Positions 1 through 6,663 of a DNA stretch of 9,935 bases are shown one piece after another. A program made the position numbers and the translations under genes. The stretch's first letter is position 1, and the number at the start of each line of letters is the position of its first letter. The stretch is from assembly GCA_003132105.1 (NCBI GenBank), contig PKWS01000332.1:1-9935 (forward strand), in the 5' to 3' direction. The notes beneath the pieces were generated by a model that saw only the letters and a program-made list of their open reading frames with translations, did not search any database and was not told where the DNA came from. The DNA is from Desulfosporosinus sp. (GTDB lineage Bacteria; Bacillota; Desulfitobacteriia; Desulfitobacteriales; Desulfitobacteriaceae).

Positions 1-151
1 TCCCTACCGTTGACATGACAGCGCCGCTATGGAAATAATGAGTCGTTTTACCTTTGGTATTCTTCAAACATTCTGAACAGCTTTTCTTATTGCTTCCGAA
101 GAATTTTGTTCCATCAATAGCAACCACCATATATCCATCAATGGTTCCGTT
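1..151 (-). pseudogene. Transposase fragment, 5'-truncated, runs off left edge
   Basis: Read on the minus strand from 151 to 1, one frame encodes an uninterrupted stretch starting NGTIDGY, followed by VVAIDGTKFF, a CxxC pair (SCSEC), and TTHYFHSGAVMSTVG. The AIDG(T/V) segment followed by Cys-x-x-Cys and a YFH(S/R) segment is typical of a family of DDE transposases common in Desulfitobacterium-like clostridia; the Asp of AIDG would be the first catalytic acid. The same frame has a TGA at 154-152 and a TAG at 271-269, and upstream of 151 I see no clear transposase similarity. The copy has therefore lost its N-terminal part. The rest, including the later catalytic residues, lies outside the window. 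Family assignment is from recognition of these motifs, not from a search. Confidence 0.6.
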
Positions 152-411
152 TCAGCTATATAGCGCCTTAAACCACTTGATGCATTTTTCACCTTGATCA
201 TAGCGACCATAACCCAGATAAGCAGGCTTATTATTAGAGCGTTCTTGTATAGCTCTAACTGATCTGCCCTAAAAATTGATGAATTGAGGATAGTCCTTCT
301 GACCGCTAAATCCCGAAATAGCCCCATTCTTTCTCTCGAGCCTTTTTCTAATGCCAATGTCCCTATAAGTACCAGCCATGAAATGAACGGAACTAAATTC
401 ACCCATTTCAT
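64..411 (-). CDS. Small membrane protein, C-terminus replaced by transposase-derived DNA (uncertain)
   Basis: This 115-codon ORF starts 8 nt after the rhodanese stop and would be the last gene of the operon. The first part looks like a real protein: a hydrophobic segment at residues 7-21, a charged loop with many Arg/Lys at about 22-57, and a second hydrophobic segment at 58-73. From about residue 87 (position 153) onward the DNA is better explained as transposase coding sequence in another frame, so the tail is probably out-of-phase translation of the insertion. The ribosome binding site is weak (only AAGGA, directly before the ATG). It is either a truncated two-helix membrane protein of unknown function or a fortuitous ORF; I recognise no family. 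Confidence 0.35.
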   Translation of the reverse strand: MKWVNLVPFISWLVLIGTLALEKGSRERMGLFRDLAVRRTILNSSIFRADQLELYKNALIISLLIWVMVAMIKVKNASSGLRRYIAETEPLMDIWWLLLMEQNSSEAIRKAVQNV

Positions 412-419
412 CCTTACTG

Positions 420-1787
420 TTATTGTGGTTCACCTGTTGCTACTGGATTGGACGGATCCATGCTCCATTCAAACCAACCACCGTCGTAGACCGAAATATT
501 TTTCCAGCCCATAAGGTAGGCATCAAAAAATGCTTCACTTGCTCTCCAACCGGTTCCACAGTAAAAAGAGACTCTTTTTTGATCCGAGGTAATACCAGAT
601 GCCTTCCAGAAGGCTGCTATCTCATTAGCATTGCGCATAGTATTGTCAATATTTCTATACTCCTCCATATGATTAGCATCCGATCCCGCGTGTCCCCATA
701 CATCCCCTTTAATTCGTCCTTTTGGTTTGATATAGCTATAGCCACTCGTTTTACCAATTTGTTCGTCCCAGCTTCTAATAGATACAAGCTTTGAATCTTT
801 ATCAGCAAGGACCTCTTTGGCTTGAGGCATGTCCAAAATATACTCTGGATGAGCAGGAACCTTCACTCCGAAATCCTTAACAGGTACGGGTTGATTCTCC
901 TTTGTTTCAACAGCGAGGCCAGCGTTTTTCCAGGCATCAAAGCCCCCATTTAAAAGCCTTACATCTTTTACTCCCGAATACATTATAATCGAAGCAGCCC
1001 GGGTAGCGGCTGTTGAATCCACGCCATACAGAATAACTGTCGTATCCTGTGTGACCCCGTTCTTTACAAGCATTGCTTCCAATGCTTTATCTGACACTCT
1101 ATTCCAAAGAGGTTCCGACTCGATTGTATTGGTATCTAAGTGGATCGCACCAGGTATATGCCCTAATTTATAGTCCTTAGGCTCTCCCCAACTCACCTCA
1201 AATATCTTATAATCTTTTGCCGGGGCGGCCTCTGATTTCTCCCCTTTGATGAGTTGATTAATCCAAGCCGGGTAGACCAACGATGAGTAGTTTTTCAATC
1301 CGTCTACTGGAAGACTCGCGTCAGCTGCCCACTCTGCCATACCGCCTTTGTAGATTAAAATCTTGTTGTACCCCAGCTTTTTTAGTGTGTCTGCCGCTTG
1401 TGCGCTCTGTTCTCCTTTATTATCATAGACCACAACCGTCTTATCTTCCGTTACCCCCTTGGCTTTAAGGATTGATTTTATTTGTTCATCCTTCGCATTC
1501 TTAGTCCAAGCTATCGGAAAATCAACGGCTCCTTGAATATGTCCGCCTCTAGCAACACCGTCAAGCTTCCAGCCGTTATAAGCTTCTTCAGTTCTTACAT
1601 CAAGAGCAACTACGTCTTTGTTTTTTAGCTTATCCGTTAAATCCTTTTTAGAAATAACCGTTTGGCTAGCGTTATCTTTTGGCTGTTCTGCAGACATCGG
1701 ATTTTTTCCGCATCCGTTCAAGATCAGCATAGCAAAGGCTAACCCAATCATTATCAAGAAACGCTGACTTTTTTTCTTAGGATTCAT
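420..1787 (-). CDS. Lipoprotein with three rhodanese domains (sulfurtransferase)
   Basis: This 455-residue protein begins with a basic N-terminus, a hydrophobic stretch, and a lipobox LNGC with the lipidated Cys at residue 26, so it should be anchored on the outer face of the membrane. Three rhodanese domains follow, at about 46-160, 190-295 and 315-450. The active-site loop of domain 1 reads YDNKGEQSA and that of domain 2 reads YGVDSTAA, so both lack the catalytic Cys. Domain 3 has YCGTGWRAS with Cys410, which is the likely catalytic residue for persulfide transfer from thiosulfate or mercaptopyruvate. The start has a strong AAGGAGGAAG site about 7 nt upstream and overlaps the previous gene by 11 nt. 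Rhodanese identity is firm. The donor and acceptor are unknown; the context suggests delivery of sulfane sulfur (or selenium) for the operon's pathway. Confidence 0.9.
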   Translation of the reverse strand: MNPKKKSQRFLIMIGLAFAMLILNGCGKNPMSAEQPKDNASQTVISKKDLTDKLKNKDVVALDVRTEEAYNGWKLDGVARGGHIQGAVDFPIAWTKNAKDEQIKSILKAKGVTEDKTVVVYDNKGEQSAQAADTLKKLGYNKILIYKGGMAEWAADASLPVDGLKNYSSLVYPAWINQLIKGEKSEAAPAKDYKIFEVSWGEPKDYKLGHIPGAIHLDTNTIESEPLWNRVSDKALEAMLVKNGVTQDTTVILYGVDSTAATRAASIIMYSGVKDVRLLNGGFDAWKNAGLAVETKENQPVPVKDFGVKVPAHPEYILDMPQAKEVLADKDSKLVSIRSWDEQIGKTSGYSYIKPKGRIKGDVWGHAGSDANHMEEYRNIDNTMRNANEIAAFWKASGITSDQKRVSFYCGTGWRASEAFFDAYLMGWKNISVYDGGWFEWSMDPSNPVATGEPQ

Positions 1788-2484
1788 TATTTCTTCCTCC
1801 TTGTAAGATTGATTCTTTGGATTGATTTAATATTTGTTTAATAAAACGATAGCTTTGAAGATCTCTATATTGTTTAGCTCTTAAAACTAGTTCAGAGAAG
1901 GATATGATGTCATCCCAAGTATCAATATCTCTTAATGTCTCAAGAAGCGTGGTGCTAAGACCAAGGACCTTAATCTTAGCTAGTGTCGCCGTCATAACCC
2001 TGGCTGCTCCCCATTCAATCCCACTGAATAATTCTACGTGAGCCTGTTTTAACCCGAGAAGATAATACCCGCCATCTTCAGCAGGTCCTACAACAGTATC
2101 CTTTAATACCAACTGTGTGAACGCTAAATTTAAGGCGTTTGAGGAAAGATTGGGCAAATCCGACCCAATAAATATCAAACGATCATGGTGAGAGAATGCT
2201 TCCAAAGCAGCATTATACATCCTTTCTCCAAGATCTCGCCCTATTTGGGGTCGCTTAATCAGCTTACTTATGGCTTTCCCGATCGGAAATTCCCCGGGAT
2301 CCCCGCCAGTATAATAAAGGTAAGTGGGGCACCCTACCTCTTCTACCGTCTGAGCAAGATCAAATAAACAAGCCGAATGGAATTCAGCACACTCTCGACC
2401 CGACAAACGATCCATAAGACGGGTCTTCGTGTAGCCAGCAAGGGGCACCTTACTCATTAAAATGATTGCTGGACCCTTACTCAT
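1777..2484 (-). CDS. GT-A-fold transferase, DUF2064 / TIGR04282 type
   Basis: This 235-residue cytosolic protein matches the 'rSAM/selenodomain-associated transferase 1' family (TIGR04282, DUF2064), a nucleotidyl/glycosyltransferase-like GT-A fold. Visible landmarks are the N-terminal KVPLAGYTKTRL segment (residues 12-23, like the usual K-P-G-KTRL nucleotide-binding strand), QIGRDLGERM (80-89), the metal-site-like GSDLP (107-111), GPAEDGGYYLLGL (133-145), and a late DIDTWDD (187-192). Its ATGAGTAA overlaps the end of the upstream glycosyltransferase by 8 nt, with AAGGGGA about 7 nt before the start, and it overlaps the rhodanese gene by 11 nt, so all three are probably translationally coupled. 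The acceptor and the donor nucleotide are not known for this family. Family call is firm; biochemical role is open. Confidence 0.88.
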   Translation of the reverse strand: MSKGPAIILMSKVPLAGYTKTRLMDRLSGRECAEFHSACLFDLAQTVEEVGCPTYLYYTGGDPGEFPIGKAISKLIKRPQIGRDLGERMYNAALEAFSHHDRLIFIGSDLPNLSSNALNLAFTQLVLKDTVVGPAEDGGYYLLGLKQAHVELFSGIEWGAARVMTATLAKIKVLGLSTTLLETLRDIDTWDDIISFSELVLRAKQYRDLQSYRFIKQILNQSKESILQGGRNNES

Positions 2485-3157
2485 ACTTAAATCCCCTTCT
2501 ATAAATGACAGCTAATTTATTAGGGCTAAATCCTAAATGGTATAAAAGCTGTAAGAACTGCATTTTCAGCAACGTCCGCCATGGCCCACTTTGTGTAAAA
2601 CGACGAGCACTGGTTACAATCTTCCCAGAAATCACTTTAGCCCGGGATATCTTTCTTAGTCGTTTAGAAAGATCTAAGTCCTCCATTAGGGGATATAGCG
2701 GGAAACCCCCGACTGACCAAAACAATTCTGTCGAACAGAAAATGCCCTGATCACCAAAACAAATACTCAAAACCTTAGCCCGCATTGTGGAAATCCAAGC
2801 TAAATAGGTAAAAAATAGACTATTGGCGTCAAAGGATAGAGTACTACAACCCCATTCCCCCCCTTGCTCCACAGTCCTTTGAATCGTGGTAAACACACTA
2901 GTGTCAAGTACAGAATCTGCATGTAGAAAACAAAGGATATTACCCGCTGCCACCCTTGCGCCTGCGTTTTGCTGTGCTCCGCGCCCTAGTGCCCCTCTGA
3001 TAAATTTAACCTCAAACTCCTCACAGATTCTCCGTGTAGAATCCTGACTACCACCGTCACTCACGATGATCTCAAGTGAAGGAACACTTATCAAGAATGT
3101 TAGAAGTCGGCCTATGACTTTTTCTTCGTTATAAGTAGGAATGATGACCGAGATCAT
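2477..3157 (-). CDS. Family 2 glycosyltransferase, TIGR04283 type
   Basis: This is a GT2 glycosyltransferase of the 'rSAM/selenodomain-associated transferase 2' type (TIGR04283). From the chosen start it has 226 residues: VIIPTYNEE (4-12), IIVSDGGSQDST (30-41, donor-nucleotide Asp), GRGAQQNAGA (58-67), FLHADS (77-82, where HAD sits at the DxD-like metal site), GDQGIFC (135-141), and PLMEDLDLSKRL (156-167, with ED as the likely catalytic acid region). I chose ATG 3157 because GAGGAG lies 7 nt before it. An in-frame TTG at 3172 would add five residues but has no suitable site. It overlaps the C_GCAxxG gene by 29 nt upstream and the TIGR04282 gene by 8 nt downstream. It has no obvious membrane helix except a hydrophobic patch near 113-133. 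The sugar and acceptor are unknown. Confidence 0.9.
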   Translation of the reverse strand: MISVIIPTYNEEKVIGRLLTFLISVPSLEIIVSDGGSQDSTRRICEEFEVKFIRGALGRGAQQNAGARVAAGNILCFLHADSVLDTSVFTTIQRTVEQGGEWGCSTLSFDANSLFFTYLAWISTMRAKVLSICFGDQGIFCSTELFWSVGGFPLYPLMEDLDLSKRLRKISRAKVISGKIVTSARRFTQSGPWRTLLKMQFLQLLYHLGFSPNKLAVIYRRGFKYE

Positions 3158-3548
3158 TTTCCCACTCCTCAACCAATAAAGTTGCAGCCCTTGAGGTCAT
3201 TCGGATACATCCCTTATTACCAAATCTCTCACTTAGTGAATGATTTTTGCATAAAACCGCACAACAAGAGGACTTGAACTCCTGCTTAAAGCGTTTATGC
3301 AACTTGGCGGCAAACTTCTCGTTCTTAGATAACCCTAGCCTTGCTTGGTAAATCCCAGAGGCCATAACCATACCCACGAGGGCGCCACAAGTACACCCGC
3401 TACCCATTCCTTCTTTAAATAATGACCCCGCAGCAAGGGTATCCTGACGTAGGTTTAAATCCCAAATAGTATTTGCAGCTATAAGAACGGCTTCACAGCA
3501 ATTGGATCCCTTCCGCATTGCCTCTCCGGCGATCTCGGAAGCCTCCAT
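3129..3548 (-). CDS. C_GCAxxG_C_C family redox protein
   Basis: This 139-residue soluble protein matches the C_GCAxxG_C_C family of putative redox-active proteins (TIGR01909/PF09719). The conserved pieces are the SNCCEAVL segment (Cys17/18), the central GCTCGALVG (Cys52/54, residues 51-59), FKSSCCAVLC (Cys95/96/100), and GCIRMTSRAA (Cys114). It carries more cysteines than the minimal family pattern, including two CC pairs, which fits metal-cluster or disulfide chemistry. The start has an AGAGGGA site about 7 nt upstream. It begins 42 nt after the radical SAM gene and its end overlaps the glycosyltransferase, so it lies between the radical SAM enzyme and the two transferases. Its biochemical function has not been established for the family; electron delivery to the radical SAM enzyme or thiol chemistry are guesses. 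Confidence 0.85.
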   Translation of the reverse strand: MEASEIAGEAMRKGSNCCEAVLIAANTIWDLNLRQDTLAAGSLFKEGMGSGCTCGALVGMVMASGIYQARLGLSKNEKFAAKLHKRFKQEFKSSCCAVLCKNHSLSERFGNKGCIRMTSRAATLLVEEWENDLGHHSYL

Positions 3549-3590
3549 ACCAATCCCTCTCTTCCGAAACTAATTCCATTCATTTCATTT

Positions 3591-4454
3591 TTATCCGCAG
3601 CACGATCCGGTAGCAAAACAACTGAGGCAGAAACCATAGTTTAACTCGAAGGACTGTCCGACGAAACCTGCCTTAGTCTCTAAGAGAACTGATTCGGGAA
3701 CATCGACCATAATTGGGCAGGGATACACCCCACCTTTGCTGACAGCAACGCCGTAAGCGCACTGCACAGTTTCCAATCTCGAACGTACTTGTTCATTGGA
3801 AACCACCGGATGAACAAGACCTGCAAATCGTCCTTTGCCATAGGCAGCGATTATTTTTAAACCTTTAATTTCTAAGCCAAAGTCCGATTTAAGCTTTTCT
3901 CGGAACTCGCTCTCAAGCTTAAGTTGATCGAGAGAACATAAGTCACCACCGGATTTATTGACAAAAGCAATCATTGGACGGATCCCAAAGTTATTTAAAT
4001 TTCTGATCCCATAAAGTACTTGATCAAAGGAACCTTGTCCCCGGAACGCTTCATGATTGGTCTTGGTATAACACTCCATACTTATGCGTAAATTTAGACC
4101 CTGACCGATATAACCCTGGAACATCATAGCCATATCAGCGGTAATTAGGGTCCCGTTGGTTAGAATAGTCAAAGGCAAAACAGACTCTAAGGTATAGTAC
4201 CACTTGAGAAAATCGCTAAGCCAAGGCCAAACTAAAGGCTCTCCCCCAGTGATATAGAGGGCTTTAACCCCTTGATACATCCCTTTTAAAACATAGGATT
4301 GGCACTCTGCTAGGGTGAGCTCACCCAGATTATTCGTAGGTGAGCAGCTAAATAAGCAGTGTTTGCACGTCAAATTACAACGATACGTTGCATGAAGCCA
4401 TAGCTCTTTCAACTCTTTGCGAGTAACCTTTATCGGCATAATTAATTCCTGCAT
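3591..4454 (-). CDS. Radical SAM enzyme with Cys-rich C-terminal tail
   Basis: This 287-residue enzyme has the canonical CxxxCxxC motif (Cys26, Cys30, Cys33 in YRCNLTCKHC) for the SAM-binding 4Fe-4S cluster, and the ITGGEP strand (68-73). It then has LTNGTL (98-103) and a partial barrel. The second half has a SPASM-like arrangement: Cys232, a GGVYPCP segment with Cys246, and the C-terminal FCLSCFATGSCCG with Cys276, Cys279, Cys285 and Cys286, so an auxiliary cluster is likely. The stop is TAA, so no selenocysteine is encoded there. The tail resembles the CxxCxAGxGSxC ending of the selenodomain radical SAM (ArsS-like) family, and the TIGR04282/83 genes nearby belong to that context. The start is supported by GGAGG 8 nt upstream. 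The substrate is unknown; peptide or small-molecule modification are both possible. Confidence 0.9.
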   Translation of the reverse strand: MQELIMPIKVTRKELKELWLHATYRCNLTCKHCLFSCSPTNNLGELTLAECQSYVLKGMYQGVKALYITGGEPLVWPWLSDFLKWYYTLESVLPLTILTNGTLITADMAMMFQGYIGQGLNLRISMECYTKTNHEAFRGQGSFDQVLYGIRNLNNFGIRPMIAFVNKSGGDLCSLDQLKLESEFREKLKSDFGLEIKGLKIIAAYGKGRFAGLVHPVVSNEQVRSRLETVQCAYGVAVSKGGVYPCPIMVDVPESVLLETKAGFVGQSFELNYGFCLSCFATGSCCG

Positions 4455-4477
4455 TTGTTCACCCTCCGACGATCAAT

Positions 4478-4900
4478 CTAGACCTTATTCCTGTGTAAGC
4501 ATTGCAACCGGCCCAACCCCCAAGAAGCCACCACTGTCAAGAGAGTAATCCCTGCAATAATATAATTGGCAGTAATTAAGGTGAGGGAAGGCATTAAGAC
4601 TCCTTCCCTGAACACCGACCCTAGCAGTATTTGCATATTTTCTATTCCTTGACCGAGTACTAACCCCGAGAGAATAAGCACAGCAACTGAGAGTCCTCCC
4701 CATACCAGCGAGTGCTTTAGGCTTATCAAGAAACCGGTAATTAGCCCTAAGAATAATCCCAATAGGATGAACAGGCCTGCGTTGAACCTCAATTCTAGCC
4801 AAGTCCATTGGGTTATAAAGAGGGCAAGGCAAAACCCTAAGTTAAAACCGATTAAGGCGTTTGATATTAAATTTAAAAGTTTACCCCATCGAACGTTCAT
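4478..4900 (-). CDS. Small four-helix membrane protein, unknown function
   Basis: This 140-residue protein is almost entirely hydrophobic, with about four membrane segments (residues 9-30, 40-60, 66-84 and 107-128) and short basic ends. I recognise no family. It starts 17 nt after the YdjY-type lipoprotein and ends 23 nt before the radical SAM gene, so it is an integral part of the operon. The ribosome binding site is only a weak GGAAAAAGA stretch, so coupling to the upstream gene may help translation. It could be a membrane partner of the lipoprotein upstream or a transport component. A 115-codon ORF in another frame over the same DNA is not protein-like. Confidence 0.75.
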   Translation of the reverse strand: MNVRWGKLLNLISNALIGFNLGFCLALFITQWTWLELRFNAGLFILLGLFLGLITGFLISLKHSLVWGGLSVAVLILSGLVLGQGIENMQILLGSVFREGVLMPSLTLITANYIIAGITLLTVVASWGLGRLQCLHRNKV

Positions 4901-4917
4901 TCTTTTTCCACGTTCCC

Positions 4918-5592
4918 TTACTTAAGTTTAAAGGTTACAACAACAGGTGTGCCGTCCGCTGGAAGGACCGCCTTGTTCCCTCTAAATTCAACTTGCTTAT
5001 TATCGAAGCTCATTTGTGGATAAGTAGCATTACTTGAAATACCAACAGGGCAACTGTCTAGGCATAAGATACATCCGGTATTTTTTGACTTGGCAAGCTC
5101 TTTATTCCCTCCAAACCGAAAATCAGCCGTCTTTTTATTTTGGGAATCAATGATGGCATCATAAATTGGTATCTCTTTACTCGCACCGTTCCATGTGATC
5201 GTTACTTCAAGGGGATCACCTTGGACGGCTGTAGAAGTTTTAGGGGTAATGTTATTTCCAGGTTTGGCACCTATATCTATTAAAGCGTTATAATAATCGC
5301 TTTGGTTGGCCCACGCTTTGAGTATGGATTTCTCACCGTTTGAACCATTCTTAAAAACGATCGCATGACGAGTGGGCTCTACAAAATACTTGGCATTCAC
5401 TTCAGTATACATTTTGACCGTTTTAGCCACTTTGTCAACAATCATCGGATTAGTTTTACTGACCTGGATACTTTGTTCAGTCGCAGTCGCTGGCACAGAC
5501 GTTTGAGCCTTCTGATTTTTCCCACAGCCTGCGAGACTTACTACTAAGATACAACCTAATACAGTTGATAAAATTCGTTTTCCCGTTTTCAT
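4918..5592 (-). CDS. YdjY-domain lipoprotein with CxxCxxxCP motif
   Basis: This 224-residue exported lipoprotein has a basic KTGKR start, a hydrophobic core, and the lipobox LAGC with Cys23. The body resembles YdjY-domain proteins of sulfate- or dehalo-respiring clostridia: KYFVEPTRHAIVFKNG (68-83), a KSILKAW strand, YNALIDIGAKPGNN (101-114), and a beta-rich end with PADGTPVVVTF (211-221). Residues 172-185 read NTGCILCLDSCPVG, a Cys-x2-Cys-x3-Cys-Pro motif suited to an iron-sulfur or metal site. I start at ATG 5592 because GGAGAG lies about 10 nt upstream and the signal peptide then has normal length; an ATG at 5613 has no site. It follows a 138-nt gap after the flippase-like gene. YdjY function is unknown. 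Confidence 0.8.
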   Translation of the reverse strand: MKTGKRILSTVLGCILVVSLAGCGKNQKAQTSVPATATEQSIQVSKTNPMIVDKVAKTVKMYTEVNAKYFVEPTRHAIVFKNGSNGEKSILKAWANQSDYYNALIDIGAKPGNNITPKTSTAVQGDPLEVTITWNGASKEIPIYDAIIDSQNKKTADFRFGGNKELAKSKNTGCILCLDSCPVGISSNATYPQMSFDNKQVEFRGNKAVLPADGTPVVVTFKLK

Positions 5593-5644
5593 TTCTAATT
5601 TACTCTCCTTCATTCACATATATTTTGGTCTAAAGAAAACCTAG

Positions 5645-5680
5645 CTTGCGCCAAGCCACAGGCGCCCCGCAGGCGGGAGT
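5645..5680. repeat. GC-rich tandem hairpins in an intergenic gap
   Basis: In the 138-nt gap between the flippase-like gene and the lipoprotein there are two small adjacent inverted repeats: GCGCC/GGCGC (5648-5652 with 5661-5665) and CCCGC/GCGGG (5666-5670 with 5673-5677). The segment is much more GC-rich than its surroundings, and the minus strand continues into a T-rich stretch. It may be a dispersed palindromic element, an RNA processing or stability element, or a weak partial terminator that lowers expression of the downstream genes. Confidence 0.45.
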
Positions 5681-5730
5681 CTTTGGTTGCACTTATGCCA
5701 CCCGAAACTTATACCTTCTAACTGTAGAAC

Positions 5731-6663
5731 CTAACCCTTACAATAATCTTTTCTCATCCAGAACCAACCACCCCATAGACTACATACGCTCACTAAAAGG
5801 GCGAATAGAAGAGATGCGGTAAAAGCACCGACCTCGGGTACATTATATGGACGAAGAAGTAGAACGTAAGCTCCCTCTCTAACCCCGTACCCGTTAATCC
5901 CTAACGGCAACATGGCTGCCACCGAAGTAACCGGTATTACATACAGTAACTCAGACCAGCCCACGGTCTCCAGATTTAAACCACGGAAAATCGCATAATT
6001 CGTTCCCACCACACAGACCTGGAAAACAACGGACCATAATAACACCCAAAGAATTGCCAACGGTCGCTTTCTCACGTTTTGCCCATGATTAATTAGGCCA
6101 ATAAGAAATTGAGTCACTCGGTTTTTCCGCTTAAGTATAAAATCCGGAAGTTTTCCGAAAATGATCAATATAAGCAAGAAAATCGTAATGATGATGAGCA
6201 ACAGAAACATCACAATGACTTCATGCCAGGGATTAACAACAAGTAGACAACCCACTAAACCCACCAGGGCTAAAGCTGTTGTGGCCAAGATCCGCTCAAT
6301 AACTACAGAAGTAGCGGCTCCTGACGAGTCTTGCGTATCCCTCCCCACCCAAAAGATCCGTAAGGCATCTCCGCCAATACTAGAAGGTAGAAAATTATTG
6401 AAGAATAAACCCATCCAATAAATCTGCCAAAGTTTATTAAAACTTAAGTCGAACCCTTGCGCCCGGAGAATGATCTGCCATTTAAATGTGCTAACGAGAA
6501 CGGCAGCAATAATCCAAGTTATGGCTATAACAAGCCATTGCACTTGTGCATTATGCAAGATTCCCGTGATTTGTCGCCAATCAAAGGCCTTAACGAACCA
6601 AGTAATAAGTACCAATGAAATCGTCACACGCAACCACAACGTCCGATTTCGCTTAGTTATCAT
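5731..6663 (-). CDS. Flippase-like membrane protein (LPG_synthase_TM / YbhN family)
   Basis: This 310-residue protein is predicted to span the membrane about eight times and matches the lysylphosphatidylglycerol synthase transmembrane family (PF03706, TIGR00374 'flippase-like'). Signatures are NNFLPSSIGGDALR (89-102), the downstream VIERI (121-125), and PLGINGYGVREGAYV (253-267). It lacks the C-terminal aminoacyl-transferase domain of MprF, so it is the stand-alone membrane module, often thought to move or bind lipids. It overlaps the TVP38-like gene by 11 nt (ATGATAACTAA) with only a weak AGAGAG site, so translation is probably coupled. Pairing with a DedA-superfamily protein and glycosyltransferases suggests handling of a lipid carrier or lipid-linked product. 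Confidence 0.9.
   Translation of the reverse strand: MITKRNRTLWLRVTISLVLITWFVKAFDWRQITGILHNAQVQWLVIAITWIIAAVLVSTFKWQIILRAQGFDLSFNKLWQIYWMGLFFNNFLPSSIGGDALRIFWVGRDTQDSSGAATSVVIERILATTALALVGLVGCLLVVNPWHEVIVMFLLLIIITIFLLILIIFGKLPDFILKRKNRVTQFLIGLINHGQNVRKRPLAILWVLLWSVVFQVCVVGTNYAIFRGLNLETVGWSELLYVIPVTSVAAMLPLGINGYGVREGAYVLLLRPYNVPEVGAFTASLLFALLVSVCSLWGGWFWMRKDYCKG

Noticed and set aside
3158..3172. TTG start at 3172 for the GT2 glycosyltransferase
   Set aside because: The ATG at 3157 has GAGGAG at correct spacing and gives the usual MISVIIPTYNEE start.
3591..3600. Selenocysteine at the end of the radical SAM protein
   Set aside because: The codon after SCCG is TAA, not TGA, and both preceding Cys codons are TGC; no Sec is encoded.
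4485..4832. 115-codon minus-strand ORF inside the small membrane protein gene
   Set aside because: It is out of frame with a convincing four-helix protein and has an irregular, non-protein-like composition without a ribosome binding site.
5593..5613. Upstream ATG at 5613 for the YdjY lipoprotein
   Set aside because: No ribosome binding site precedes it, and the GGAGAG that serves ATG 5592 lies inside this extension.
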